Shown piece after piece: positions 48,442 to 60,100 of a stretch of 64,000 nucleotides of DNA. The position numbers and the translations under genes are program-made. Under the pieces are notes generated by a model. The model saw only the letters and a list, made by a program, of their open reading frames with translations, made no database searches and was not told the origin of the DNA. Each line of letters opens with the position of its first letter. The first letter of the stretch is position 1. Source of the DNA: Scalesia atractyloides (taxonomy: Eukaryota > Streptophyta > Magnoliopsida > Asterales > Asteraceae); contig CAMTDV010000027.1 of assembly GCA_947069175.1 (NCBI GenBank), forward strand, positions 45,273,369-45,337,368, written 5' to 3'.

Positions 48442-48846
48442 TTAATCAAGCAATCGATAGCAAGAAAATGTACTATTAAGTTCACCGAGCCACCGCTTAA
48501 TACTCTCAAAAGTCATTCTCCGACTAATATCATAAACAATGAGTGCACCAACAACATCGTGGTAGTAGGCAGAAGTGACGACACGGAACCGCTCTTGATC
48601 AGCAGTGTCCCAGACCTGAGCCTTGACCTCCTTGTCGTTGATATCGACCACCTGATTTTGAAACTCAACGCCAATGGTGGCCTTTGAGTGTGCGTCGAAC
48701 TCGTCTCTGGCGAAACGAGAGAGGAGGTTGGATTTATAAATGGTGGCCTTTCAGTGTGCATTGAACTCATCTCTAGCGAAACGAGATAGGATGTCGATGA
48801 CTGCGATTTAGAAGAGGAATTCTTCTTTGCTTTCTGGTTCTGCCAT
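48442..48846 (-). pseudogene. captured RabA (Rab11-type) small GTPase fragment
   Basis: Minus strand, entirely inside the Mutator-like element. The start is MAEPESKEEFLF at 48846, then an in-frame stop, IAVIDILSRFARDEFNAH, another stop, and a second copy YKSNLLSRFARDEFDAHSK, KATIGVEFQ, VVDINDKEVKAQVWDTADQERFR, TSAYY and GALIVYDISRR, ending with ...RWLGEL. Switch II reads DTADQE where Rab proteins have DTAGQE. The phosphate-binding loop (GxxxxGKS) is deleted apart from KS, and a 66-bp in-frame duplication is present. The guanine-specificity NKxD motif and the C-terminal Cys are not included. About 135 bp of upstream leader was captured too. Not functional as a GTPase. Confidence 0.9.
48673..48790 (-). 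repeat. 66-bp in-frame tandem duplication in the Rab fragment
   Basis: The segment coding LLSRFARDEF-AHSKATI occurs twice, 66 bp apart, with several substitutions. The duplicate replaces the region that should code the P-loop. Confidence 0.8.
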
Positions 48847-51800
48847 TGGTGGTGGGGTTTTAGAAAGAGATAGAGGGGATGGGTTTAGAGAGAGAAAGTT
48901 ATGAGAGTGATAATGGAGTTGGAGTGGTGTTGTGGTTGTGTGGACTATGAAAATGAAGGGAAAAAGGATATTATAAATATAGTAGTAAAATTACTAATAT
49001 ACTCTTATGTGCAAGGTATATGCCATACATAACTGAAAAGTTTAACCTGCTTTATGCTAAAGGACCTACAGTGTAATGAGTTTTCCAAATAAAGGACCGT
49101 GACTGTAATTATTAAAGTTAAGTGGCATCCATTGTAATCCGATACAAACATAAAGGACGAAAAGTGTAATTTACCCTTATTAGAATAAGGAACTTCAGCA
49201 TCGTCGAAATCATCTTCAACTTCCACACGATCAAAATCAATTGCTTCAGGAATATTACGGTAGTCTTCATGCTTATCATCATTAACATCTTCATCATTCA
49301 AGTCTTTCTCAAAATCAAATTCTATTTCATCTTCAGATATGCCACACAACTTTGCTAGTTCTTCTTTTGTGTAGTTGTGTACATATTCACCTTCCTTTAT
49401 CACATAATCTGCATCCTTGAATTGTTTAGCTACATCACTTGCAGGAACAGATGTAACTGGTACATCATCTCAATGATGAAAGCATGTCGCTCTTTGCTTT
49501 CTTTTGTGTAGTTGTGTACATACTCACCTTCCTTCGTTAATGTTTTCTGTCTTTTTATCAGTAGGAGTTGTTTCTTGTTGACCATCTTCAACCACAATAC
49601 CTTGACTTTGGGTTTCAGTTATCTTCACACCTATACCTCCACCCTGGTCATTATCATCATCGTTCTGATCATCATCACCATCATCTGAATCACCATAATC
49701 AAGTTGCTCTTCATCTTCTTTATCATCCTCTTTATTTTCTGGACCATACGAAGCATCCGTTATTTCGTTCTCTTGCGTTGTTAGTTCAGGTTCAAAAGGT
49801 TTAGCAACTTCAGTTTTAGTTGTAGTTTCTAGAAACCATCAACTGGTTTCTTCCCCTCAACTTTATCAGCAGCAGTAATGTCTTTCTCTAGAATGATCTC
49901 TTCTTTTGTTGGTTGACCTTGCATAACTTTAACTTCATTATCAAAGTTAATTACCATTTTTCTTCCAACGTTTTGAAGTAATCTCTGTACTTAACATCAC
50001 ACCAGCTTGCACACGAGGACGTTCTTCATGTTCATCAATTTTAATATGCTCTTCATTCTACTTTCGTAGTTTATCATTATGAGTAACCAGACTTTTAACA
50101 ATTACAGTCAGATTGGCTACTTTTTCTGGCAACTCTAGGATCTTTTCATTGTTTGGCTCATCGAAGTAATTATATCCCATATCTCCTAATGATTCAATCC
50201 CAGAGTAGGAAATTCTTGCCTTGATGATGATGGATCTGCTTGATCAGGTTTCTTTGTTGTGGTGGTGATGTTTGTGTAGGCATTGAAGTTGGAATCTTGA
50301 TATGTATATTCGTCATTGCTTGTATGCCTATTGTTTCTTCTTCTTCAACTAGTTGAGAACCTTTCTTTGTCTGAAGACCAGGTCTTCAGTCTCTACATTC
50401 ATCGAAAGTTACCGGCTCATTCACTTTCTTAACATCTTCAACCATTGGCTCAGCAACATTAACATTCTCAGTCACAACTTCTTCTTCATCAACGAACTAT
50501 AATCCTGATTTCTTCTTTTGTTTCCTTGCCTTTTGGAGATCCAGTCTTCTTTAGGTTTGTCTCACTAACTTTACTTTTCTTTCTACCCATATCTTTTCTA
50601 CTAGTTTTCTCGGGTACCTCCTTTTCAGATATATATGTTTCATCTTTTTCTTCTTCAGTTAATTTCTTTTTCTCAGCTACTTTCTCTATCATTACTCTTG
50701 GATCATATGTACTTGTTTGCAAAGGATTTTCTTCATCACTTTCAATATTTTCATCATCTGTTTCTGATTTGTCTGTTTTTTATGTTGCAGACACAACAAC
50801 CTCCTTTTCAACTTTAATCACCTTGTTTTTCGTTCTTTTACTCTTTTTCTTCTAGGAACTTTCCTGATCATCTTCTACCTTAATAAACCTTTTACTTCTT
50901 GTATAGGCAAATCCCTCCATCTTCTCATCTTCATTGTCAGAGTTACTATCGTCATTATGCCACTTACCATTCTCTGGCGCTTTATAATTAGTTTTCTGCA
51001 GGTGAGCAAACAAACCTCTAAAAGGTGCAATATCTTTCTCTTCTTAGTTTTTGCACGAATCCAGACACTCAAGTAAAATACAATTCATATGCTTTAGCTC
51101 CATATTCTCGTTTTCATTCTTCATCAGATCTAGATGTTCATCATTTATGAGCATTTGAACAAACCTTGGATACATCATACATCTTCCTTCTATCAAATTA
51201 CTCTTCATATTCTCAAATATCATATTAGAGATATTGAATCTTAGATTTAAGCATAATGCTGCAATGGTACTCATCATGTAATTAGTAGCAACATCGTAAC
51301 CTCCCTTTCGGTGACCTAGACATTAAATCACAATATGCATTAGGAATTTATACGACCTAGACACATAGCTCTTTGGATAACTCGGGGCATTAAGATAATC
51401 GTTGTACCCCATTCTCATGAAATATCTTTTTACTAACTTCTCATCCAAAACCACTGGATCTTCTTGTTTATCATCAAACTCTAACACTTTTCTTAAAAGT
51501 GCTTCAGATATAACAATCTTCTTTTGTTGAACAATTGAATGTACCTCTAGTGGATCTATTAAGCATTCAGTAGTTACATTCTCCCAGAAGTCTTTGATTA
51601 TAGATATATATGGCACACATTCTTCTTAACAACTTTGTAAATTCTTGAACATTTTAAGAACATAATCATTGCATTAAATAGCTTTGACTTCTTATTCATT
51701 TCATCAATTAAAGCAATGATGTTGTGCATCATATCCCTATCTTTTGGTGCCTTAGCTTTCACCGTCTTCAAAACAAACCAACCAATAAAACTTTGATTAA

Positions 51801-51905
51801 CAAATGAGTGAATCAACAAAACATGAGTTGAAATGGTGTTGGAGTGGTGGGAAGTGAGAGAGAAATGATTTGCCAAGGGATGAGTTGAAATGGAACCAAG
51901 CACCC

Positions 51906-54240
51906 CTATTTACAGCTGGAAACATAAGCTTCACACGGCTCCTTGCCCGTTGGGCACGACCTCGTGTCATCCTTTTTCTCTATATTCATTTAATGAGGTT
52001 GTTAGTCCATATGCTTGCACGGCCCTGTGGCCATTGTACTTGTTGTATTATCCAAAATTTGTTATCTGGAAGTTGACCATGGCCCTTATCCATGGGAAAC
52101 TACCCCGTGTCTCTTGTCTGCTTCTGTTTGTGTTCTTCTTCCTGGAATCTTGAGTGGGGCACGACCCCATGCCCGATAGACACGACCCCGTGCTTGGCTT
52201 CTGATTCGTTGTTTTTTTTTTGGGTGAAGCTTGGAGGGTTGCTATAATGTATCATCTGTCCTTCTTTTGTATTTATATTGGTATTTGCCATTAATTTTTT
52301 CCTTTTATACATTTAAGCTATTTTAATCTTGGATTAGTACTAAAAAGGGTTGATTTTATACCTCATTTGATACAATTTATATGTTGCATTTGGCGCATAT
52401 CAAATACCCCCACACTTGAATCTTTCATTGTCCTCAAGCAAAACTCTTTAATATTTCTCACACACCATAATCAAATAGGTAGAAGAGAAGTTTTCGGGTC
52501 TTGTTTGTAGATGTCGGGAATCCAAGTTCTTTTTATTCTTGTTTTTATTTTTATTTACAATCCTATTCGACATGATTTATTTAAAACACTTTTTAAGAAA
52601 AATAAATATTTTTGGGCATAACATGCCTTTATAAAATTTCATTTAGCTATATACAAATTCACACACCTGACAAGTGATTAGTCAACACTCGGCTGAAGAT
52701 GTATAAGTGAAACGCTCGATGCCGGTATGAAACTTACTCCTACCATATGCTTGACAAGTAATCAAACCTTATCCTTTTTAACATAATCTTTGTAAATATC
52801 AAGAGGACTTTAAAAAGGGTAAGTTTTGGTTAGGCGTAGAGTAGTTTTATTTGAAAAGTGGCTAAAAGAGTGAAATGTCGGTGTTCTTTTGAAAATTTAT
52901 TTATTTGTGACTTAAGCACAAACTAAAGGCTTATAAGCAATAATTTTGCTTATCTTATTTTAAGCAACTAGAGATTTTTTTTGTTAGAATATTTACAAGA
53001 TAACTAAGTCACCTCTTTTTATATATATTTCAAGAACCGAATTTTACTAAAATAAAGGGGTGTAAAAATAAAAATGGTTTTAGGTGATGGGTGATTTATG
53101 CAAAATGGCATTTCGGGTTTTGAAATGAAAAGGTTTAGGCTCAAAAAGGTTAACTAGGGGAAAATTTTGTGGGGAGATAGTTATAAAAATAAGGTTGAAA
53201 AAGAAAAAAAGGGTTTATAATCCTAATGCCTCAATCATGTAATTACTTGGATTAGTTGGTAAGGACCGGCAATGTATTGTCTTGTCAAGTTCTAGATTTG
53301 TAAGAACCATACGGCTATTCACACAAGAAATGAAAAGTGAGCATTTAGTAAAGATATGATATTGAATGCTCGGTAAAGGCTCAAAACTCACATTTTGTGG
53401 GAAAATGGTAAAAGTATGAAATGCTATATACAATCAAATTTTAAAAAGAATTTTTATGCATTTTTATAGATTTTTCTTATATAGTTCTTTTTATCACAGC
53501 ACTATCGGTTGTAAATTTGTAAAAACTTGAACTTTTAGAACTTGGTTTCTAACTTAAACTAAAAACAAGACAAAACAAACTAAAAAGAAAATTTATTTTT
53601 GAAATAGATTTGGGGTGATTTAGAGGTCAAGTAGAGTTTTGTGTAAGGCTTGATTTGAGACAGACAAATTCAAGTCTCCCCCACACACACACTTAAATTA
53701 CATAGTGTTCTCAATGTGTCCAAAATTAATTAAATTTGATTAAATGTGTAAAAAAGTGGGTAACAAACAACGCATTTTTCAAAAATCAGCAACTAGCCAT
53801 GGGGGCATGTTTGGGAAACATGGCCCCGTGTGAAAGTGCTAGTATCGAAAAACTTACATAAAGTTGACACGGGGGCGTGTTAGAAAAGCACGACCCCGTG
53901 TGGTGGTTCCAGAAGATAGAAGTTTCAGCGACAGAGAGGCACGGGGGTGTGTCTAGGAGACACGACCCCGTGTAGGGCTACCCTTTGTTTTTAGAAAAAG
54001 GTGGTAGGGTGTCGTGCTTCCTGTTTCGGGTCCAGGTGTTGTATGCTTGGTGGATCTAAGATTCCCAAGGTACCTGTAGTCTCATTCACACCATAACAAT
54101 AATAATCTAACAAGAATTTTTTTTTTCTAAGTTACCAAGGTTTATGTTTGATCATCAACCACACAAACATAGAAGAAAATAAATGTAGAAAAATAAATTG
54201 TTCCAAGAGTAAGTTGTCCCCGCAAACCATCACCATTGTT
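51906..54240. other. non-coding, LTR/UTR-like region with CACGACCCCGTG words
   Basis: No gene. It contains several GC-rich dyad words related to CACGACCCCGTG (about 51955-52190, and the hairpins at 53798-53972), and the segment ATACCCCCACACTTGAATC near 52405. It probably belongs to the Athila-like Gypsy element whose coding remnants follow at 54265-56640. LTR ends could not be fixed. Confidence 0.45.
53798..53972. repeat. three 33-bp hairpins at 70-72 bp spacing
   Basis: Units at 53798-53830, 53868-53900 and 53940-53972. Each has a 13-bp arm, a 7-base loop and a 13-bp arm, of the form CACGGGGGCGTGT-loop-ACACGACCCCGTG. Loops are unrelated (TTGGGAA, TAGAAAA, CTAGGAG) while arms are conserved. 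The pairing at arm position 8 is broken in all three. Confidence 0.9.
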
Positions 54241-54264
54241 CAAAAAGAGGAAAGATTTAACCTG

Positions 54265-55460
54265 TTACGTCGCCACCATGCCACCATGCTCGCCACCATC
54301 GCCTAATCCGAGCCTATCTCCTCGCCTTCCTCCTCCTCGTCCAGGTATGCCATATGCTCCTGAATGTTGGTGATGTCGAAAAGCATATAATCCATATTCC
54401 TCTCCATTCCTCCAACACGAGTGTTGTGGTAAAGGCATTTCGGGAGATGTAGAGCGTTTCCTGCATGAGATTATATAGATTATGCAAGTTAGGAAAATAG
54501 CTTCCCCCTTGGGAGGAGGATCCCGGAGCAAAACCGTAGGAGTACTGTCGAGGACGGTTGGGGTTGTCTTCGATTGCGAGGACTTGATCCGGGTCATTTG
54601 GATTCCAAACCCTTCCCTTGTTATCCTTGAAGTGCAGAAGTCCGTTGTTGCAATCAGTGATGAGGTCTGCAGCAAAGCATGATGTCGGCCCAGGTGATGC
54701 CAACCGCTTTTAAGAAGCTTCGTGGTGTGCGTGTAGCATAGGTCTTGTAGACCTGGGCGATCCAACCACCAAAGAGTATAGGTGTCGGACGTGTAGCTCT
54801 AGCATTTGATGCCATATTCTTCAATAGCATCAAGGCGACATTCAGGGTTGTTGGTTCAGGATGCAATAAAGGCAAGTGAGCTCCCGACTATTAACAACGC
54901 CCTCACTATATTTCTTCTGGCACAGAGTACCACTTAGGACCTGATGTATGTAGCGAATGAGCGGGTCTCATATTTTGGTACTCTTAGTGTTGCTCGGGTT
55001 GTAGATCCCATATCCTATTTGTGCCCAAAATGTGTTCTTGTATTGTCAGGAAACTCAATGATGCTATCATTGAACATAGGTTCTCCAACCTCGACTTCGG
55101 TGTAGATCCCCACGTCTACACCAAATTTAGCCATAGAAACACCATACCAAGTACCTTCACATCTGAATGTAACCGTTTCATTATCGAACATATCTTCAAT
55201 GTCTTTCTTGAGGGCAAAGGTGCTCATAAATTCAATTTAAACAGTTCCTCAAGAAAGAGTCGAAGGAGTCCCGTCACGAGACTATCAAAATGCTCTCATT
55301 GCCCCATGGTATCCAGAGTGTCGTATCAGACTTGCCTTGGTGGCTCTTCAGTTCGAGTCTTGAGTATTTCCATACGCTCTTCGCCATGCGAATGTTCTGT
55401 TTTGAACCTCAGCCATTTGTGTGGTGCCATTTTCCTTCAAAGAATGAACATTTAAATAGT
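54265..55460 (-). pseudogene. Athila-like Gypsy accessory ORF remnant
   Basis: Minus strand, frames 55227-55015, 54875-54654, 54703-54314 and 54765-54265. Readable text: STFALKKDIEDMFDNETVTF, RCEGTWYGVSMAKFGVDVG, QIGYGIYNPSNTK, IRDPLIRYIHQVLSGTLCQKK, NSRELTCLYCILN, LFGGWIAQVYKTYATRTP, ITWADIMLCC. The phrase RDPLIRYIH...NSREL is what I associate with the gag-side or env-side ORF of Athila-like elements. It lies downstream of the integrase remnant on the same strand, which would fit the env-like position, but this is uncertain. Stops and shifts make it dead. Confidence 0.6.
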
Positions 55461-55984
55461 CAAGTATGGTAACAACTATGAAAAGTTGAGAAACAAGGGT
55501 TTGCACAATGGGTTGATAATTTACTCTTTAAAACACTTCTACTAACTACTACTAACAAGATCTAAGAAAAAAATTTGGATCGACACGGTTAAGTGCAAGA
55601 ACCCTAGATTATTCTCCAAATCTTGATGTTATTTAACATGCAAAACATAAATTGATCTAATCTAGAAGAGTTTAGTGTGAAGAAATCATTGAAATGTTAA
55701 AGGGAGCGCGAGGAACCAGAGGTTTATAGAAACGGTCCGTGAGAGTTATGAGGCAGAAACTGCTGAAAAAGGGTTTTAATCCGTTTGCAGTTTTTGACAC
55801 GGCCCCGTGTCCTTTTTAATGTTTATATATATATACACAGATATATACATATATACACATATTGGGCATTTCTCTGTTGCTTGATTCCTCGGCTTATCTT
55901 ACCTGGGCTGATGACTTTTTGGCATGATCTTTTCACGATAAACCTACAAGGTGGATTATTATCGCAAAGCAAATAAATATAAAA
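55461..55984. other. spacer between Gypsy integrase end and accessory ORF
   Basis: No coding sequence. Contains the palindromic word ACACGGCCCCGTGT at about 55797 and an ATATACACATATATACACA microsatellite (55829-55863). Confidence 0.5.
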
Positions 55985-56640
55985 GTTGTTACTATTCCCT
56001 CGTTACTTATCGATCTCTTCCAAGGTCATTTTTGTTTCCTCGTCCTTGAGGAATCCTTCATAGAACTTAAGCTGTTGTCCATTTACATTAAATGGTTCTC
56101 CGTTTGGAGGCTTATAATCTATTGCACCATGAGAGTAAACTTTGTGATGGTATAAGGTCCTGACTATCGAGACTTGAGTTTTCCCGGAAAAAGACGTAGC
56201 CTTGAGTTAAAGAGGAGTACTTGATCTCCTAACCTGAATTCTTTAGGTCCGCATATATATATTTATCATGTATTCTTTTTGAGCGTTCCTTATAGATTTC
56301 TGAGTTGGAATATGCTTGAATTCTTAGTTCATATAACTCATTTAACTGTTGTAGGCAATCTTTTTCGGAAATTTCTTGGTCTAGTTTACATTTTTTAATG
56401 CCCAATATGCTCTGTGTTCAATTTCTACTGGGAGGTGACAACTTTTTTCATAGACTAGCTTATATGGTGTGGTACCTATTGGTGTTTTGTAAGTTGTTCG
56501 AAATGCCCATAAAGCATCGTCTAATTTGTCTGCCCATTTTTTATGATTTTGACCCACAGTTTTTTCTAGGATTCTTTTTTGAACCTCAATTTGTTACTTT
56601 AGCTTAACCATTGGTTTAAGGATGATAAGCGATCGAGAGG
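55985..56640 (-). pseudogene. Athila-like Gypsy integrase C-terminal remnant
   Basis: Minus-strand translation gives LEKTVGQNHKKWADKLDDAL, WAFRTTYKTPIGTTPYKLVY, EKSCHLPVEIEHRAYWALK (56570-56400), then KECKIRI-type linker, VGDQVLLFNSRLRLFPGKLKSRYSGPY, ITKF (56230-56130), and a short end near 56020. This is the integrase C-terminal half of an Athila/Tat-type Gypsy. Frame breaks at about 56390 and 56100. No RT or N-terminal integrase precedes it. Confidence 0.85.
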
Positions 56641-57160
56641 CGGTGATAAACCCCATATCGTGTTAGAGTCTTTGTCCAGATGTCCCCTCTTTTCTCTCTA
56701 AAAGAATAATTTGAGATAAAATTTTTTCTTCATTCAATATCTAGGCGGCTAATATCTGAGAAATTACAATCATTATTTATCATGATGTCCCCTCTTTTCT
56801 CTCAAACTGTGGATGACTAAGCATCGAAGGTTAAGAGAGAGTGTGTGTGCATTGAGTTTTTGTTCAGAAAGCTTACTTTGTGATGTAATCACCCATAAGT
56901 CTACGAGATATTAATGGATTTTTTTATTTTTGTAGAAAAAGAAAATAGCAAGAACGAATGAAAAGATCTTATATGATGAACATATGTGCTACTGTTGTGT
57001 TGTTAGTGGCATGTTGGAGCAATTTATAAAGAGAAAGTATAAATCATGAATCAAATCAGATTTTCTGATTATTCTGACAAATCTGATAAATCACCAGAAT
57101 TTCTAATGAACTTATGCCGTTTCTGATGGATCATCAGAATTTTTGACAAAATTCTGATCA
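56641..57160. other. spacer with a 20-bp direct repeat, possibly Copia LTR remains
   Basis: GATGTCCCCTCTTTTCTCTC occurs at about 56677 and again at 56794. From 57050 to 57160 the words TCTGAT and CAGAATTT repeat, as they do inside the neighbouring Copia element. No gene; LTR ends not definable. Confidence 0.4.
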
Positions 57161-60100
57161 TCTTTTGATTATTCACAATTTCCTTTTTGCGAAAAAACTT
57201 TTTTCTGAAGTTTCTTCATATCTAATGTTAACCATACCTAGTTTGCTGACAAGAAAGTTATGTCTCTTTTCATCAAGAGGTTTTGTAAAATATCAGCAAT
57301 TTGGTTTTCTATTGGAACAAAATACATTTCAATGTTACCTTTTTCCACATAGTCTTTTATGTAGTGATATCATCCATCAATGTGTTTTGTTTTACAGAGA
57401 TGCACTGGATTTTTTGTTATGGCAATTGCACTCTTTCAATCACACAATATAGGAATTTTGGTCAGATCAACTCCTTAGTCCCTTAGCTGAGTTTGCATCC
57501 ACAACACTTGTGAACAACAGCTTGCTGCTGCCACGTATTCTGATTCAGCTGTTGAAGTGGAAACACAATTTTGTTTCTTGCTTACCCAACAGATTAGTTT
57601 TTCTCCCAACATCTGCCAAGCATCGGATGTGCTTTTTCTATCAATCTTACATCCTGCATGATCTACATATGTGTATGCTATTAATTCCAAACTAGTTTCT
57701 TTAGGATACTATAAACCGCAATCTGATGTACCTTTCAGATATTTAAAAACCCTTTTTATAGCTTTTAAGTGGGACTCTTTAGGGTTACATTGGTATCTTG
57801 CCAGAAAACATGTGGAGAACATTATATCTGTTTTACTGGTTGTTAGAGACAACAAGGATCCTATCATTCCCCTATAGGTTTAATATCAACATTTTTGCCA
57901 TCCAGATCAGAATCAAGTTTATTTCCAGTTGTCATGGGAGTTTTTATAGGTAGAACAGTTTTCAAGTTAATATTTTTTTCAAAATTGTTCTGACATACAA
58001 CAAGGATCCCATCATTCTCCTATAGGTTTTAATATCAACATTTCACCCATCATGCTCATCTCAAAATGGCTGGTCATCAATTTTTCAAACTTTTTGCAAA
58101 ATTTTTCATTGGTTGATCCAAAAATAATGTCATTAACATAAATTTGAACCAACAAAGTGTGTCCCTTGTGAGTTTTGAGAATAGAGTTGTGTCAATTGTA
58201 CCTTTTACGAAGCCTGATTCGATTAGGAAGTTTGAAAGAGTTTCATACCATGATCTAGGAGCTTGCTTCAATCCATATAAGGCTTTGTTTAATTATTAAA
58301 CGTGGCTTGGAAATTTAGGGTCAACAAATCCTTCTGGTTGATGCACATATACATCTTCCTCAATTTTACCATTCAGAAATGCTGATTTCACATTCATCTG
58401 ATAAACTTTGAAATTCTTTAATGCAGCATAAGCAAGGAATATTCTAATTGCTTCTAAGCTGACCACTGGTGCAAATGTTTTATCATAATCTATGCCTTCT
58501 TGTTGACAATAACCTTTTACCACAAGCCTTGCTTTGTTCCTTGTCATGACACCTTATTCATTAGATTTGTTTCTAACTACCCATTTTGAACCAATAACAG
58601 ATTTAGAAGTTGGACTGGGTACCAGATCCCATACTTGACTCTTTTCAAATTGGTCTAGCTCTTCTTGCATTGCTTGGACCCAATCTGAGTCATTGAGTTC
58701 CTCTTTGACAGATTTTGGTTCTATCATGCTTAGAAAGCCAACATATAGACATTCATGAGCTGTGGCAGATCTTGTTTTGGCACCTTCTTCAGGATTCCCA
58801 ATTATGTTTTATTGAGAGTGTCATTTGATACATCTACAATTATTGTGAGAGCTTGATGGTTCTGTGGTTCTGAAGCTTCCCGTGATTAATTGCTTCTGTT
58901 GCATTGAGAGGATCAAAATTCTGATGTTCAAATTGATTTTCTGATGAATTTTCATACTTCTGATGATCTGGTGAATTTTCTGGTGAGCGCACTAGATTCT
59001 CTGTAGGGTTAGTATGTGACTGACTTTTGGATAATTCTTTGTATGTATAGTCACATTCAAGAAGTTCACCAGTTAGGATTTTAAGAAGATGGTTAGGATT
59101 TTCTTTCAGAATTCACCAGAAATCTCTGTTTCTGATGAGTTATCAAATAATACACATAAACTTTCCCTTATTGTCCTAGTATTTAAAATGAAGACTCTAT
59201 AAGTTTTTGAGGATAATGAATAACCAAGAAAAATGCATCATTCTGCTTTTCAGTCAAATTTTTCAAGACTTTCAAAATCATTAAATAAAAAACATCTACA
59301 ACCAAATATGTGCAAAAATTTAATGTTTGGTATTCTTCCATTTATGATGTTGTAAGGTGTTTTCTAATGTATTTTGTTTATAATGGAGCTGTTCTTTGTA
59401 AAACAGACATTTGCTATTACTTTTACCCAAAAGTGAGTGGGCAGTTTGGCATAAGCAAGCATAGTTCTTGCAGCTTCAACCAGTGGTCTATTTCTTCTTT
59501 CCACAACTCCATTTTGTTGTGGAGTTCTTGTAGCAGAAAAATCATGAGAGATTCCTTTACTTATAAGGAAGGTCTCAAGTTTTGAGTTTTTAAATTTTGT
59601 TCCATTATTAGATCTGATTCTTCTGACAGGTAATTTCAACAAATTTATGTTTCTCTTATGGAGTTTATGATCAGATTTGGGGTCTCACTTTTCTTTCTTA
59701 AAAATTAAACCCAAGTGTACCTGGAGTAGTCATCTACAATGACTAAAATGTATTTCTTGCTAGAAAAACTTGCTCTGCTTACATGTCCACAAAGGTCCAT
59801 ATGCAAAAGTTCTAAGTTTTGTGATATCGAAGATTCAGAAATGGTTTTATGTGAGCCTCTTTTTGACTTTCCCAATTCACATGCTTCACATATTGTCTCT
59901 CAGTTGAAGGATATGAAAGGTAAACCTTTTACCAAACCCTTGCTTGCTAATTGGTTTAGATTTTTGAAATTTAAGTGGACTAATCTTTTGTGCCACAACC
60001 AGCTATTACCTTTATTGTTTTTTGAAAGTTAGCATAATTGAGGATGCTCAATTTCTTCTTGAAATCAAAGTAATAAATGTATTTTCTTATTCTTTTCCCA

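Larger units (their letters stand above)
48125..49178. mobile_element. Mutator-like element with captured Rab GTPase gene (Pack-MULE type)
   Basis: The segment 48125-48319 (starting AAGGGTAAATTACACTTTTC) is matched in reverse complement by 48984-49178 over about 195 bp: GTCCTTTATGTTT, ACAGTC-CGGTCCTTTATTTG, CATTACA-TGTAGGTCCTTTAGCA, TGTATGGCAT and CCTTGCACAT blocks all pair. Length 1054 bp. Such long terminal inverted repeats with a host gene fragment and no transposase are the Pack-MULE pattern. The 9-bp flanks (GTTGGAAAG and ATTAGAATA) agree at only five positions, so the target duplication is diverged or wrong. Confidence 0.8.
47484..51905 (-). pseudogene. decayed acidic, Lys/Glu-rich protein gene (probable TE-associated ORF)
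   Basis: Minus strand, read in pieces. The start MLGSISTHPLANHFSLT (51903) leads to an alpha-helical domain with PLEVHSIVQQKKIVISEALL, FDDKQEDP, RMGYND, SYKFLMH (51616-51323), then RKGGYDVATNYMMSTIAALCLNLRFN and MYPRFVQMLIND (51300-51150). A long Glu/Lys/Ser-rich tail (51070-49180) and a C-terminal part (48124-47484) with KDISMGDIISIAYLPKIRR and RMWKSKRRKIEKREG follow. I recognise the first domain as a recurrent, probably retrotransposon-linked protein of Asteraceae genomes, from memory only; function unknown. Multiple stops and shifts break it, and a Mutator-like element sits at 48125-49178. Confidence 0.6.

Noticed and set aside
49568..49804. 78-codon His-rich plus-strand frame
   Set aside because: Antisense of Asp/Glu codons (ATC/ATG complements) in the acidic minus-strand ORF; no independent support.
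50526..50855. 109-codon Phe/Ser-rich plus-strand frame resembling a membrane protein
   Set aside because: Antisense shadow of a Lys/Glu-rich stretch (AAA/GAA read as TTT/TTC).
53798..53972. CRISPR-like array
   Set aside because: Only three units, self-complementary throughout, with variable centres and long spacers, in a plant genome; these are hairpins, not repeats with spacers.
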